A DNA stretch of 64,000 nucleotides from assembly GCF_019249215.1 (NCBI RefSeq), contig NZ_JAESDI010000011.1, forward strand, positions 62,001-126,000, read 5' to 3'. The stretch is from Alteromonas lipotrueae (GTDB taxonomy: Bacteria; Pseudomonadota; Gammaproteobacteria; Enterobacterales; Alteromonadaceae). Numbering within the stretch: position 1 is the stretch's first letter; every line of letters begins with the position of its first letter. Positions 55,086-63,652 of the stretch are shown one piece after another. Made by a program: the position numbers and the translations under genes. The notes beneath the pieces were generated by a model that saw nothing but the letters and a program-made list of their open reading frames with translations, searched no databases and had not been told where the DNA came from.

Positions 55086-58000
55086 TACAACTCCTGCTTA
55101 CCTTGCTGGCCTTTAAACCCATTCAACATATCAAAAACCACTCTTGCAAACTGAGCAGTTTTAGATGGATCTGATAACAACTGCATCATCTGCTCTTGAT
55201 GGGCTTCGCTGCTACCTAAGATGGCGTCATCAATTGCTTGAGGGAAGTCGCCGAGCATTGCTTGCTCACGGGTGTTGTTAGCAATTTGCGTCATTACAGC
55301 ATCGTTTTCAGTGAGTTTGTCACGCACGGTAAACGCATAATTGATCATGTCTTTATCAGTGAGGTTGTCGGTGATGAACACCTCATTCAAGCGAGCAAGA
55401 ATGTTAGACATAAACTCTTCTTTCTTGTCTTTGGCTTTTGCTGTTCCAACATCACTATTTGGTTCAAGCTTGTAATCAGCGCTGTCTTCCTGAAGCTTAA
55501 TATTCTGCTGTCGAATTTTAGACAAACGATAATGGCTCATAACCACATTTGCTAAATCAATATCATCTTCGTCAATGACTTTCTCCCGCAGCAATGGGCG
55601 CAAATGTCTTGCGTACAAGCTCAGCTTTTCAAGTTCTTTATCGTCATAGTCCACAATCTGAGACATGAACTCATAGAAACGCGTAAAACTTCCCAAGTCT
55701 TTTTTAAATATCTCAAGCCTGTCTTTTTCTTGCTTGCAATCTTTAAAGCTGTTTTCAGCGTTAGCTATCAATACAGCATCACCTGTTTTCTTAGTTCGCT
55801 CGAACATTTCTTTAGCCTGTAAATAGGCTTCTACGGCTGAGCTATATCGTTTCTGCCATCTATCTACTGCTGGCTTACAGATATTGCTGATAGCGGCATT
55901 GGATTTGTTTTTGGTAAAGAAAGCATCACAGAACTGCTCTACCTCGTTCCAGAGGAATATACCGCTGGTACGAAGCTTCTCAAATAACTCAAACACGATA
56001 TCAGGATTGGTGACATCCGTTAGTTCAGCAGTTTGATAATAGGGCTGGAATGCATCGAGAATATCTTGGGGATAGTTGAAGAAATCCAGCACAAAAGTGC
56101 CACTTTCGGCTTTACCAGGGTACGTTCGGTTTAGACGAGATAGCGTTTGTACACACTCCACCCCACCGAGCTTTTTATCCACGTACATCGCACATAGCTT
56201 TGGCTGGTCAAATCCGGTCTGAAACTTGTTTGCAACCAACATCAATTGATAACTATCTGTATCAAACGCCTTTCGCATGTCCTGCTTCAAGTCAGGATTC
56301 ATGCCCTTTTCAGTGAATTTCTGATTAAGTAACGCAACGGCATCAGGATCGTTGGGGTTGAATTCGACTTCGCCAGAAAAGGCAACCAACGCTCGTATCG
56401 ATTGATACCCTTTCTCAGTAACATACTTATCAAGAGCCAGTTTGTATCTCACCGCTTCCTTACGTGAGCTGGTTACCACCATTGCTTTGGCCTGACCGCC
56501 AAGCAACCCCATGATGTTGTCTTTGTAATGTTCTACAATCACCTTCACTTTCTGTGAAATATTGTACTCATGCAAGCGCACCCATTGATTTAGCTTGACC
56601 TTCGCCTTCTTGCTATCAACCTCTTTGTCAGCCGCCTCAATTTTCTGCGCTAATTGATACGCTACCTGATAATTGGTGTAGTTCTTCAATACGTCCAGAA
56701 TAAAGCCTTCCTCAATAGCCTGGCGCATGGAATACACGTGAAAGGCTTCCGGTTTATTCTGTTTTGAAGCGGGCATATCTGGATTCGGTAAGCGCCCGAA
56801 TAGTTCCAGCGTTTTAGCTTTCGGTGTCGCAGTGAACGCATAGTAGTTCAGGTTAGCGCTACCTCTACGAGCTGCAATAGTTGCGTCCAGAATATCTTCA
56901 GAAGTTAGTTCAGTATCATCGTCCGCTTCGTCTGTCATCAAAACTTCTTTTAACTGACGCGCCGTAGAGCCACTTTGTGAAGAATGGGCTTCGTCGGCTA
57001 TCACTGCGTAACTGCGTTGTTTCAGTGATGTAGAATTTTCAATTGCGCGTAAGACGAACGGGAAGGTTTGAATAGTTACAATGATGATTGGTTGAGATGT
57101 TTCCAGAGCCTGAGCAAGCTTTTCAGATTTGGAGCCATCACCTTCTTTATTGTTGATACGACCTACCACACCATCAGCGTGTTCAAATTGATAAATGGTA
57201 TCCTGTAGCTGGTCATCTAAAACCGTGCGGTCAGTAACCACAATTACGGAGTGAAACTGCTTGTTACCATTTGCATCATACAATGTAGATAACTGGTGTG
57301 CTGTCCATGCAATTGAGTTGGATTTACCGGAGCCTGCGCTGTGCTGAATCAGGTACTTATTACCTGTCCCCTCTTCAACCGCTGCATTAATCAGTTCAGT
57401 GACAACGTTCCACTGGTGATAGCGAGGAAAAATCAACGTTTCTTTTTTACTCTTGCGCCCCTCCCAATCTTCTTTTTCTTCAATCTGAAGATGGATGAAC
57501 CGACCAATGATATTAAGCAGATTATCGGGCGTTAGTACCTCATTCCAAAGGTAATCTGTGGCATAGCGGTCAGCATCTTCTGGAATGTCATTACCCGCAC
57601 CACCTTCGCTTGTACCTTTGTTGAAAGGTAAGAAAAATGTGTCATCGCCAGCGAGTTTAGTGGCCATATACACTTCATATTGGCTAACGGCAAAATGCAC
57701 GAGCGCACCGCGTTTGAAGGACAGCAAAGGCTCGATTTTCTTGGTGGCGGGGTCTTTAGATAAACGGGTTCGCTTGTATTGCTTAATCGCATTCTCAACT
57801 GCTTGTTTAAATTCGGACTTCAACTCAAGCGTTGATACTGGTAGCCCATTCACAAATAAAACGAGATCAATACGCCATTTCTTAGACGCCTTTCCCGTTT
57901 CAGCAAGATGCTCTGCCGTTGCATAAGGGCTATAAACCAGCTCAGGCACAACACGGCAGATATTCTGCTGATAGCGATTGAGCGTATCAGGGTTTAAATC

Positions 58001-58357
58001 ATGTTCTGGTTTAAACTGGCAAAGAGAAAAACGGGCATTGCGAATCTTTAATCCATGACGCAAAACACCTAAGGTGCCGTAGGTTCTAGACGCCTGGTCT
58101 GTCGCATTAATATCCGCTTTCTTTAACTGAGAGACCAACGCGTCGAGGAAATGGCGATCTGAATCGATAGGAAATACCTTACAGAACTTCTCCCATTCTT
58201 TTGGCTGGGTTTCTTTTATAAAAGCCAGAACATCTTGTTCATACAGAGCAGATTCGCAGTTGTAGTTTTCAGGCTGACCTAGTTGCCAGCCGTTGACCAA
58301 CATTTGATTAATTATATCGTCCTGGAAAATCCGTTCCTGCGTTGCATCCATACTCAT
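55085..58357 (-). CDS. hsdR: Type I restriction enzyme, R (endonuclease/translocase) subunit
   Basis: This 1090-residue motor-nuclease subunit has a PD-(D/E)xK nuclease site with Asp164 and Glu178-x-Lys180 (WRIDLVLFVN, then TLELKSEF). Walker A is HSAGSGKSN (about 340-347), DEAH is at about 455-458, and motif VI is QTLSRLNRTYPGK. The C-terminal helical part docks on the methylase complex. All motifs are intact, so it should be active. It overlaps hsdS by four bases and is directly followed by the coiled-coil gene. Confidence 0.97.
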   Translation of the reverse strand: MSMDATQERIFQDDIINQMLVNGWQLGQPENYNCESALYEQDVLAFIKETQPKEWEKFCKVFPIDSDRHFLDALVSQLKKADINATDQASRTYGTLGVLRHGLKIRNARFSLCQFKPEHDLNPDTLNRYQQNICRVVPELVYSPYATAEHLAETGKASKKWRIDLVLFVNGLPVSTLELKSEFKQAVENAIKQYKRTRLSKDPATKKIEPLLSFKRGALVHFAVSQYEVYMATKLAGDDTFFLPFNKGTSEGGAGNDIPEDADRYATDYLWNEVLTPDNLLNIIGRFIHLQIEEKEDWEGRKSKKETLIFPRYHQWNVVTELINAAVEEGTGNKYLIQHSAGSGKSNSIAWTAHQLSTLYDANGNKQFHSVIVVTDRTVLDDQLQDTIYQFEHADGVVGRINNKEGDGSKSEKLAQALETSQPIIIVTIQTFPFVLRAIENSTSLKQRSYAVIADEAHSSQSGSTARQLKEVLMTDEADDDTELTSEDILDATIAARRGSANLNYYAFTATPKAKTLELFGRLPNPDMPASKQNKPEAFHVYSMRQAIEEGFILDVLKNYTNYQVAYQLAQKIEAADKEVDSKKAKVKLNQWVRLHEYNISQKVKVIVEHYKDNIMGLLGGQAKAMVVTSSRKEAVRYKLALDKYVTEKGYQSIRALVAFSGEVEFNPNDPDAVALLNQKFTEKGMNPDLKQDMRKAFDTDSYQLMLVANKFQTGFDQPKLCAMYVDKKLGGVECVQTLSRLNRTYPGKAESGTFVLDFFNYPQDILDAFQPYYQTAELTDVTNPDIVFELFEKLRTSGIFLWNEVEQFCDAFFTKNKSNAAISNICKPAVDRWQKRYSSAVEAYLQAKEMFERTKKTGDAVLIANAENSFKDCKQEKDRLEIFKKDLGSFTRFYEFMSQIVDYDDKELEKLSLYARHLRPLLREKVIDEDDIDLANVVMSHYRLSKIRQQNIKLQEDSADYKLEPNSDVGTAKAKDKKEEFMSNILARLNEVFITDNLTDKDMINYAFTVRDKLTENDAVMTQIANNTREQAMLGDFPQAIDDAILGSSEAHQEQMMQLLSDPSKTAQFARVVFDMLNGFKGQQGKQEL

Positions 58358-59682
58358 GCTGTTACCTCAACTTCCTCTGTATTCTTATTATCTGTTGGTT
58401 TCCAATTACGAACATCGATTTTGCCTGTTACAGCGGCTGAGATTAAAGCTGAACGGCGCTCTTTCAACAAAGCAATTTGAATTATTGATTTACCAACTAA
58501 ATCACGAAACTTAGCCTCTTTGCCTTCAACAAAGCTACAAATATATTCTTGTTCATTTTGTGGTGGAACTAATACTGGTAAATTCTCAAAGCCTTCTTGA
58601 TTAACATATATAAGTGTTGCAGCCGTTCCAATGGATTGAAAATAAGGTTTTGATATTTCAACAATTGATTGAAGATATTCAGGTTCGATTTTCTTAGGCT
58701 GAAATGCTTGTAACTGCTGGTTAATAATAGCATCAACCTTGTTGATGGAAGAAATACCGAAGTTACCAACACAACTTGCAATTACAGAGCGAGCTTTCAA
58801 AACCTTAGAACCAGCAGCTTTTGCGGATTCAGGGGAAATAAACTTTTCAGTCTCATAAATGTACTTTTGCCCCATATTTTCCATAGTAATCCAAACTGTA
58901 CCAGTAGAATCATTAATATCAGGTTTATTACGCTGGGGTACGAATATTTTAGAGACAAACTTAGCTCGCGTAACCTGCCAATGCTCTGGCACTTCACCCA
59001 ACCACTCCACACCAGACTCTTTCATTGGTGCATTTGGGTTCAAGCCCTTAGTTACGGCATGACTAATAACCGCTTGGCGCTTTTCTTTAAGGAGCTTAAT
59101 TAGCTGTTGCTGCTTTTCGATTAGGGTGTCGATTTTTGCGGTTTCGTGGTCAAGAAAATTCGCAATTTTGATCTGCTCATCTATTGGAGGTACTGGATAA
59201 ACTATGTTATTGAATGACTCTGTTGGTAATCGCCACCGCCCCAAATGCGCACTACCTTGCCCTAAATGGAAGAAGAGTTTCTGCTTATAGCCAAGTTGAA
59301 GTAAGTGAAGATAATATCTGCTGTGAAACTTTGAATTATCACTTATACAAAATACTCTATAGTCTGGGCTAGTTACGCCATTGAATTCAGATATATCTAC
59401 GTAGCCAGTCAATAAGTCCATATGGTTCATAGCGAAATCACCGATATCAACTAACTGATACTTAGAATAATCCATTGAAAGCTGGCCTTCACCACTTTCA
59501 ATGTCTTTTAATTTAATCCCTTTATTAGTAATAGATAAAACATCGTATCCAATTTCGCCAGCTATACGTTTCTGGATATTGAAAATGAATTTTAAACGTA
59601 ACGTGTCCCAGTGCTCAGGAATATCTCCCAACCAATCGATACCGGACTCTACAGACTTAGAATATCTCCCAAATTCAATCAT
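58354..59682 (-). CDS. hsdS: Type I restriction enzyme, specificity (S) subunit
   Basis: This 442-residue DNA-recognition subunit has two target-recognition domains. Each is introduced by a similar segment (SGIDWLGDIPEHWDTLRLKF near residue 13 and SGVEWLGEVPEHWQVTRAKF near residue 222). Each is followed by a conserved helix (ETAKIDTLIEKQQQLIKLLK centrally). Such subunits recognise a bipartite sequence; which one cannot be read from the protein. Stop-start overlaps on both sides (TAATG with hsdM, ATGA with hsdR) show a tight operon. Confidence 0.95.
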   Translation of the reverse strand: MIEFGRYSKSVESGIDWLGDIPEHWDTLRLKFIFNIQKRIAGEIGYDVLSITNKGIKLKDIESGEGQLSMDYSKYQLVDIGDFAMNHMDLLTGYVDISEFNGVTSPDYRVFCISDNSKFHSRYYLHLLQLGYKQKLFFHLGQGSAHLGRWRLPTESFNNIVYPVPPIDEQIKIANFLDHETAKIDTLIEKQQQLIKLLKEKRQAVISHAVTKGLNPNAPMKESGVEWLGEVPEHWQVTRAKFVSKIFVPQRNKPDINDSTGTVWITMENMGQKYIYETEKFISPESAKAAGSKVLKARSVIASCVGNFGISSINKVDAIINQQLQAFQPKKIEPEYLQSIVEISKPYFQSIGTAATLIYVNQEGFENLPVLVPPQNEQEYICSFVEGKEAKFRDLVGKSIIQIALLKERRSALISAAVTGKIDVRNWKPTDNKNTEEVEVTA

Positions 59683-62054
59683 TAAGAATGAACCTCTTGA
59701 AGAAGTTGCAAAATCTCAGCGCTCACTGCATCAAGATCTTCATCAATCTCCTCTAAATCACGAGGTGGCTGGTAAATATAGAAATGCCGATTAAACGGAA
59801 TTTCATAGCCAACAATTCCAATCTCACCGTCTTTCTCATCTCGCTTATCAGCATTAATCCATGCATCTGAAACATGGGGCGCGACTTCTTTTAAAAAGTA
59901 TGTTTCGATCAAATCAGACGTTGCAATGCTTGGGTCTAGCGGCACATTTTCGTTATCACGTAAGTCTCCGTCTTGCTTAAACGACACCACTTTGCCTTTC
60001 CACTTGCTAACAGGCCCTTCGTATTCATACGCACCATAAAGTGGGTCTTCTTTACCTTTCAGCGCTTTATCAACAACACTTTCTGCATCTGGATTTTTGT
60101 TCGTTACTGCATCCAGAAACTGCTTTTTCTCTTTTGCATCAAATTTGATGTTTAGTGCTTTCAGGGCTTTGCTGTAATCGATTTCGAATTGGTTAAAGTC
60201 ATCTGAACGCTTGTCTTTACCACCTGCAATGTCAGCTAGTTTAGTCTGAAGTTTTTGCACCTTTTCCATTAACGCTTTCTGGAACAACCATAATTTACTG
60301 CTCAGCACGTCTTTAATTTGCGCTTCTTTTAGCTCACTGAATTCTGCTTTAATCAGTGCTCGAACCTCTACCTGAACCTGGCTTAAGTCGCCGTAATTAT
60401 CTTGATTCCATGATGAACCAAATTCACTGTAAATTCGCTCCATTACTACATTGAAAGGCTTGGGTGCAAAACGCAGGGATTCAATGGCTTCATCGGTGAT
60501 TTGAGAAGATAAACGTAATGGTCTTTCAATCGTTATACGGCGATACCCAAACTCATAGGTATTGAATATTTTGCTGGCAAACGTCTTTGGCGCTTCTTGT
60601 TTCGCATTGGCGGTCTGACGACCACGATTTGATTTTTGTTTTGATGGTTTATCTATTTCACGAGCGTCTATGACTTCAAAATCACCAAAGGCGTGAGTGA
60701 TTGTTTTTATGTTGTCGTCACTCATCTGATTGCGTTTGGAACCAAGAGACTTACGCATTTTTCCGTAGAGGTTTGAGCCATCGATAAGCTGTACCTTGCC
60801 CTTACGCTCGTCTTTTTTCTTATTGGTTAAGATCCAAACGTAAGTAGCAATACCTGTGTTGTAAAACATGTCAGTCGGCAATGAAACGATAGCTTCCAGC
60901 AAGTCAGCTTCTAAGATGTAACGTCGAATTTCACTTTCACCACTTCCGGCACCACCAGTAAACAGTGGTGAGCCGTTTAGAATGATGCCGATACGTCCGC
61001 CATTACTGACAACACCATCAACAGGCTGTGTATCTCGCATTTTACTGATGAGATGCATAAGGAAGAGTAAGGAACCATCTGATACACGTGGCAAACCTAC
61101 CCCAAAGCGGCCATCAAAGCCTTCTAGGGTGTACTCCTTTTTAATGTCACTTTCAATTTTCTTCCAGTCTACGCCAAACGGTGGATTAGAAAGCATGTAG
61201 TCAAACTGGTCGGCAGGTAGTTGATCGTTCGATAAGGTGTTACCCAGTTTGATACGGCTGACATCCTGCCCTTTGATAAGCATGTCGGCTTTACAGATAG
61301 CGTAAGACTCTGGGTTAAGTTCCTGCCCGAAAGCTCGCATGACTGCATTAGGGTTCAGCTCATGCACGTATTCCATCCCAGATGAGAGAAAACCGCCCGT
61401 GCCTGCCGTTGGATCGTATATGGTTCTGATAATGCCTTCCTTCGTTAGCGCATCATCATCTTCCATAAATACTAAAGAGGTAGTTAAGCGAACAATATCG
61501 CGAGGAGTAAAATGTTCTCCAGCAGTTTCGTTAGAACTTTCAGCGAAGCGTCGGATTAGTTCTTCAAACACCAAACCCATATCGTGATTTGATATATTTT
61601 TTGGGCTTAGGTCTGTAGTAACGAACTTCTTTACGACTTTGTAAAGCAGGTTAGCATCGTCAAGCAGACCAACAAATTCGTCGAATTTGAAGTGTTCAAA
61701 TATTTCACGGGCATCTTTTGAGAAGCACTGAATGTAGTTTTCAAGGTTGTCTTTAATATCACTCTGACCCATCTTTCCTAGATTCATTGGCGAGGTATTA
61801 AAGAATGACAAACCATTTGTCGCTCGAAGAAGCATTTTTTCCCGTGCTTCTTCAGGCAGGTTCATGGCCTTTATTTTTTCAGCCTGTGTAACAACAGCGT
61901 CTTTTGATTCTGATAATACACACTCAAGACGGCGCAATAACGTAAAGGGAAGAATAACGCGCCCATATTGTGATTGTTTGAAGTCACCGCGAAGTAAGTC
62001 AGCTACTGACCAGATGAAAGTAGCAGTTTGAGAGAAGTTTGCGTTCGTTGTCAT
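59682..62054 (-). CDS. hsdM: Type I restriction enzyme, M (adenine methyltransferase) subunit
   Basis: About 790 residues from the ATG at 62054 ([20 protein letters not shown] upstream); the frame extends 15 codons further. An N-terminal helical HsdM domain ([20 protein letters not shown]) precedes the methyltransferase. The SAM motif is DPTAGTGGF (about 214) and catalytic motif IV is NPPF (about 290), the N6-adenine type. It is longer than enterobacterial HsdM, with an extra helical C-terminal region from about 500. First gene of hsdM-hsdS-hsdR-coiled-coil. Confidence 0.96.
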   Translation of the reverse strand: MTTNANFSQTATFIWSVADLLRGDFKQSQYGRVILPFTLLRRLECVLSESKDAVVTQAEKIKAMNLPEEAREKMLLRATNGLSFFNTSPMNLGKMGQSDIKDNLENYIQCFSKDAREIFEHFKFDEFVGLLDDANLLYKVVKKFVTTDLSPKNISNHDMGLVFEELIRRFAESSNETAGEHFTPRDIVRLTTSLVFMEDDDALTKEGIIRTIYDPTAGTGGFLSSGMEYVHELNPNAVMRAFGQELNPESYAICKADMLIKGQDVSRIKLGNTLSNDQLPADQFDYMLSNPPFGVDWKKIESDIKKEYTLEGFDGRFGVGLPRVSDGSLLFLMHLISKMRDTQPVDGVVSNGGRIGIILNGSPLFTGGAGSGESEIRRYILEADLLEAIVSLPTDMFYNTGIATYVWILTNKKKDERKGKVQLIDGSNLYGKMRKSLGSKRNQMSDDNIKTITHAFGDFEVIDAREIDKPSKQKSNRGRQTANAKQEAPKTFASKIFNTYEFGYRRITIERPLRLSSQITDEAIESLRFAPKPFNVVMERIYSEFGSSWNQDNYGDLSQVQVEVRALIKAEFSELKEAQIKDVLSSKLWLFQKALMEKVQKLQTKLADIAGGKDKRSDDFNQFEIDYSKALKALNIKFDAKEKKQFLDAVTNKNPDAESVVDKALKGKEDPLYGAYEYEGPVSKWKGKVVSFKQDGDLRDNENVPLDPSIATSDLIETYFLKEVAPHVSDAWINADKRDEKDGEIGIVGYEIPFNRHFYIYQPPRDLEEIDEDLDAVSAEILQLLQEVHS

Positions 62055-62465
62055 TTTAGTCTTCCAAAAGTATTCGCCATCTACAGCGCTACTTGTCAAT
62101 GTATTTTGGACTTATGCCCTTATTGAAAGCCGCATAACTCTGTAATTCTTTTATTTATCACCAATGTTGCCTTAGCTTGATAAGCGCATATTGGGTAAAG
62201 ATGTGTTTAGGTAGGGAACATAATTAGGCATGGCTGAACTTAGTCTAGTTTGGCTTAGCGATACAATTATTTAGTGATGAGTTTGAGATTAATTTATATT
62301 GCAATCAAACGGTTTATCTATGTCCCTATATCACCCTTTTGAATTCTATTTTTACTTTTCTTCAGCAAAGCACTTGTAGGCGTCTAACGACTACAAAAGT
62401 GCTTTCAAAACCTAGCATTTTTGCGACAATTTGTCAGTAACTTAACGTTATTAGTGGTGATTTTT
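62055..62465. other. Divergent intergenic region upstream of hsdM
   Basis: These roughly 410 AT-rich bases lie between hsdM (minus) and a small plus-strand gene. A hairpin at 62367-62405 pairs AAAGCACTT with AAGTGCTTT plus an inner GTAG/CTAC; it could be a terminator or regulatory structure. No other gene, RNA or repeat was recognised. The R-M promoter must lie here. Confidence 0.4.
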
Positions 62466-62702
62466 ATGGGGTTAATTAGCTTCTTGTTTGGTTCTGACGA
62501 TTCAGTTTCTAATAGTGAGCAAAGTGTAAATGTAGATGGCTCACCAATGTGTGGCAGTGTTGATATAAATGGGAACCCATACGGGGTGACCTCCATAGGT
62601 GATGGTATTGATCATAACTCGTGCTTTGATAACGACTTTTCTAGTTCGGATACCTTTAACACCTTTGATGATTCAAGTTGTGGCGGGGTTGATGATTGGT
62701 AA
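62466..62702 (+). CDS. Small Ser/Asp/Gly-rich, four-cysteine protein of unknown function
   Basis: About 78 residues from the ATG at 62466 (MGLISFLFGSDDSVSNSEQS); a TTG 15 codons upstream is less likely. After a short hydrophobic start the chain is acidic and serine-rich, with MCGSVDINGNPYGVTSIGDG, a lone Cys and a SSCGGVDDW end. The composition suggests a largely unstructured, possibly metal- or partner-binding protein. No family was recognised. It is the first plus-strand gene after the R-M operon. Confidence 0.55.
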   Translation: MGLISFLFGSDDSVSNSEQSVNVDGSPMCGSVDINGNPYGVTSIGDGIDHNSCFDNDFSSSDTFNTFDDSSCGGVDDW

Positions 62703-62974
62703 GTGAAGCATAATCATAATTTATTTTTTGTTTTTTTTATTTGTAAGATGACTTCACCGACGCTTGAGATATGAGTCATCTGGTGATCACCTAAATATAT
62801 AGCCAGCTCTGACTACTAAGGAAAACACACTATGGAAAGCCGAGATTCGAAAGCTAGCCACTTTTAACTTTAGCGTTAACGTGACGCTCAAAAAAAACGA
62901 GAAAGTATGATGAAAACCAGCTAATTACCATAGCATGAACCTTGTTACTCATAGGCCAACTACTTTGAGTAACA
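62703..62974. other. Inverted-repeat-rich spacer in the island
   Basis: Within 272 bases there are three perfect dyads. GATGACT/AGTCATC covers about 62747-62780, the palindrome GGTGATCACC is at 62782-62791, and GTTACTCA/TGAGTAAC is at 62944-62951 and 62966-62973. An 11-codon frame (62832-62867) has an AAGGA ribosome site. Such clustering is seen in transfer origins and in regulatory regions; I cannot tell which. Confidence 0.4.
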
Positions 62975-63361
62975 ATGATGACAGATACAATTGAGTTTTT
63001 TAAACGTTACGCACGCCAATCTCGAAGTCCTTGGGACGATGTATCGCGTGTGGTTATGATGTTTCAACCTGACTCGAAACAAGGCATTTATCTGCACTTG
63101 GGTGGATCAGGCATTAACGGCATTTCTCTCAGTAAAGAACTTCAGTCTAGACTGCCAAAAGCTTTACAAAGCCAATATATTGGAGCTAGTGATATAGACG
63201 TTGTATTACACCTATTTGAGACAGATATCTCGGAATACTGCATTGACAATGTAAGCACTAAAGCTTTCAAACGAATATTCTTGGTAGATCAGCGAGGGTT
63301 CTTTTCTGATGCGTCTAAAACCGTATGGAAGAAATCATATCAGCAATTTTTGGCTAGTTAG
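62975..63361 (+). CDS. Island protein of unknown function
   Basis: This 128-residue soluble protein opens MTDTIEFFKRYARQSRSPWD (second ATG; the first is one codon earlier). It contains GIYLHLGGSGINGISLSKEL and a basic C-terminus (KTVWKKSYQQF). No membrane helix, signal or known motif is apparent. Its start codon follows directly on an 8-bp stem that includes the likely ribosome-binding purines. A terminator follows the stop by 14 bases, so it is the end of a transcription unit. Confidence 0.65.
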   Translation: MMTDTIEFFKRYARQSRSPWDDVSRVVMMFQPDSKQGIYLHLGGSGINGISLSKELQSRLPKALQSQYIGASDIDVVLHLFETDISEYCIDNVSTKAFKRIFLVDQRGFFSDASKTVWKKSYQQFLAS

Positions 63362-63374
63362 TAAACTAGCATCG

Positions 63375-63397
63375 CCGCCCTGTTTGGGCGGTTTTTT
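63375..63397 (+). terminator. Rho-independent terminator
   Basis: A 6-bp GC-only stem (63375-63380 with 63386-63391) has a 5-base loop and is followed by six T, 14 bases after the stop of the preceding gene. Confidence 0.9.
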
Positions 63398-63652
63398 ATT
63401 TGTTAAAACTCCCGAACATCAGCAGTTTTAATATTTCGCCCCCATAGTTACTACGTATAGATGTACAGGTTAACTTTGCGGCTTTTGCAGGCTGCGGCTC
63501 ATTCAATCACGAATGACATATTAAAGCTGGGTATGCAAACCTCGGCACCTTTGAGCTTTCTTATGGCGGTATGCCTTGATTGTCTCTTCCTGATACAAAT
63601 AAAGGCAGGATTGCGGAATATCGCTTCACCTGCCTTTTCCCTCTCAACTAAC
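63398..63652. other. Convergent spacer with a minus-strand terminator
   Basis: No supportable gene lies in these 255 bases. A nested hairpin at 63601-63637 (AAAGGCAGG with CCTGCCTTT, inner GCG/CGC) is well placed to terminate the minus-strand gene that ends at 63653. A 72-codon plus-strand frame (63461-63679) runs through this hairpin and overlaps that gene, so it is not convincing. Confidence 0.5.

Noticed and set aside
57585-57926. 113-codon plus-strand frame
   Set aside because: Antisense to the nuclease domain of hsdR; no independent support.
62367-62405. Possible integron attC-like site (GTCTAAC within a hairpin)
   Set aside because: The RYYYAAC-like heptamer is in the loop, there is no matching GTTRRRY partner at the right distance, and no integron integrase is present.
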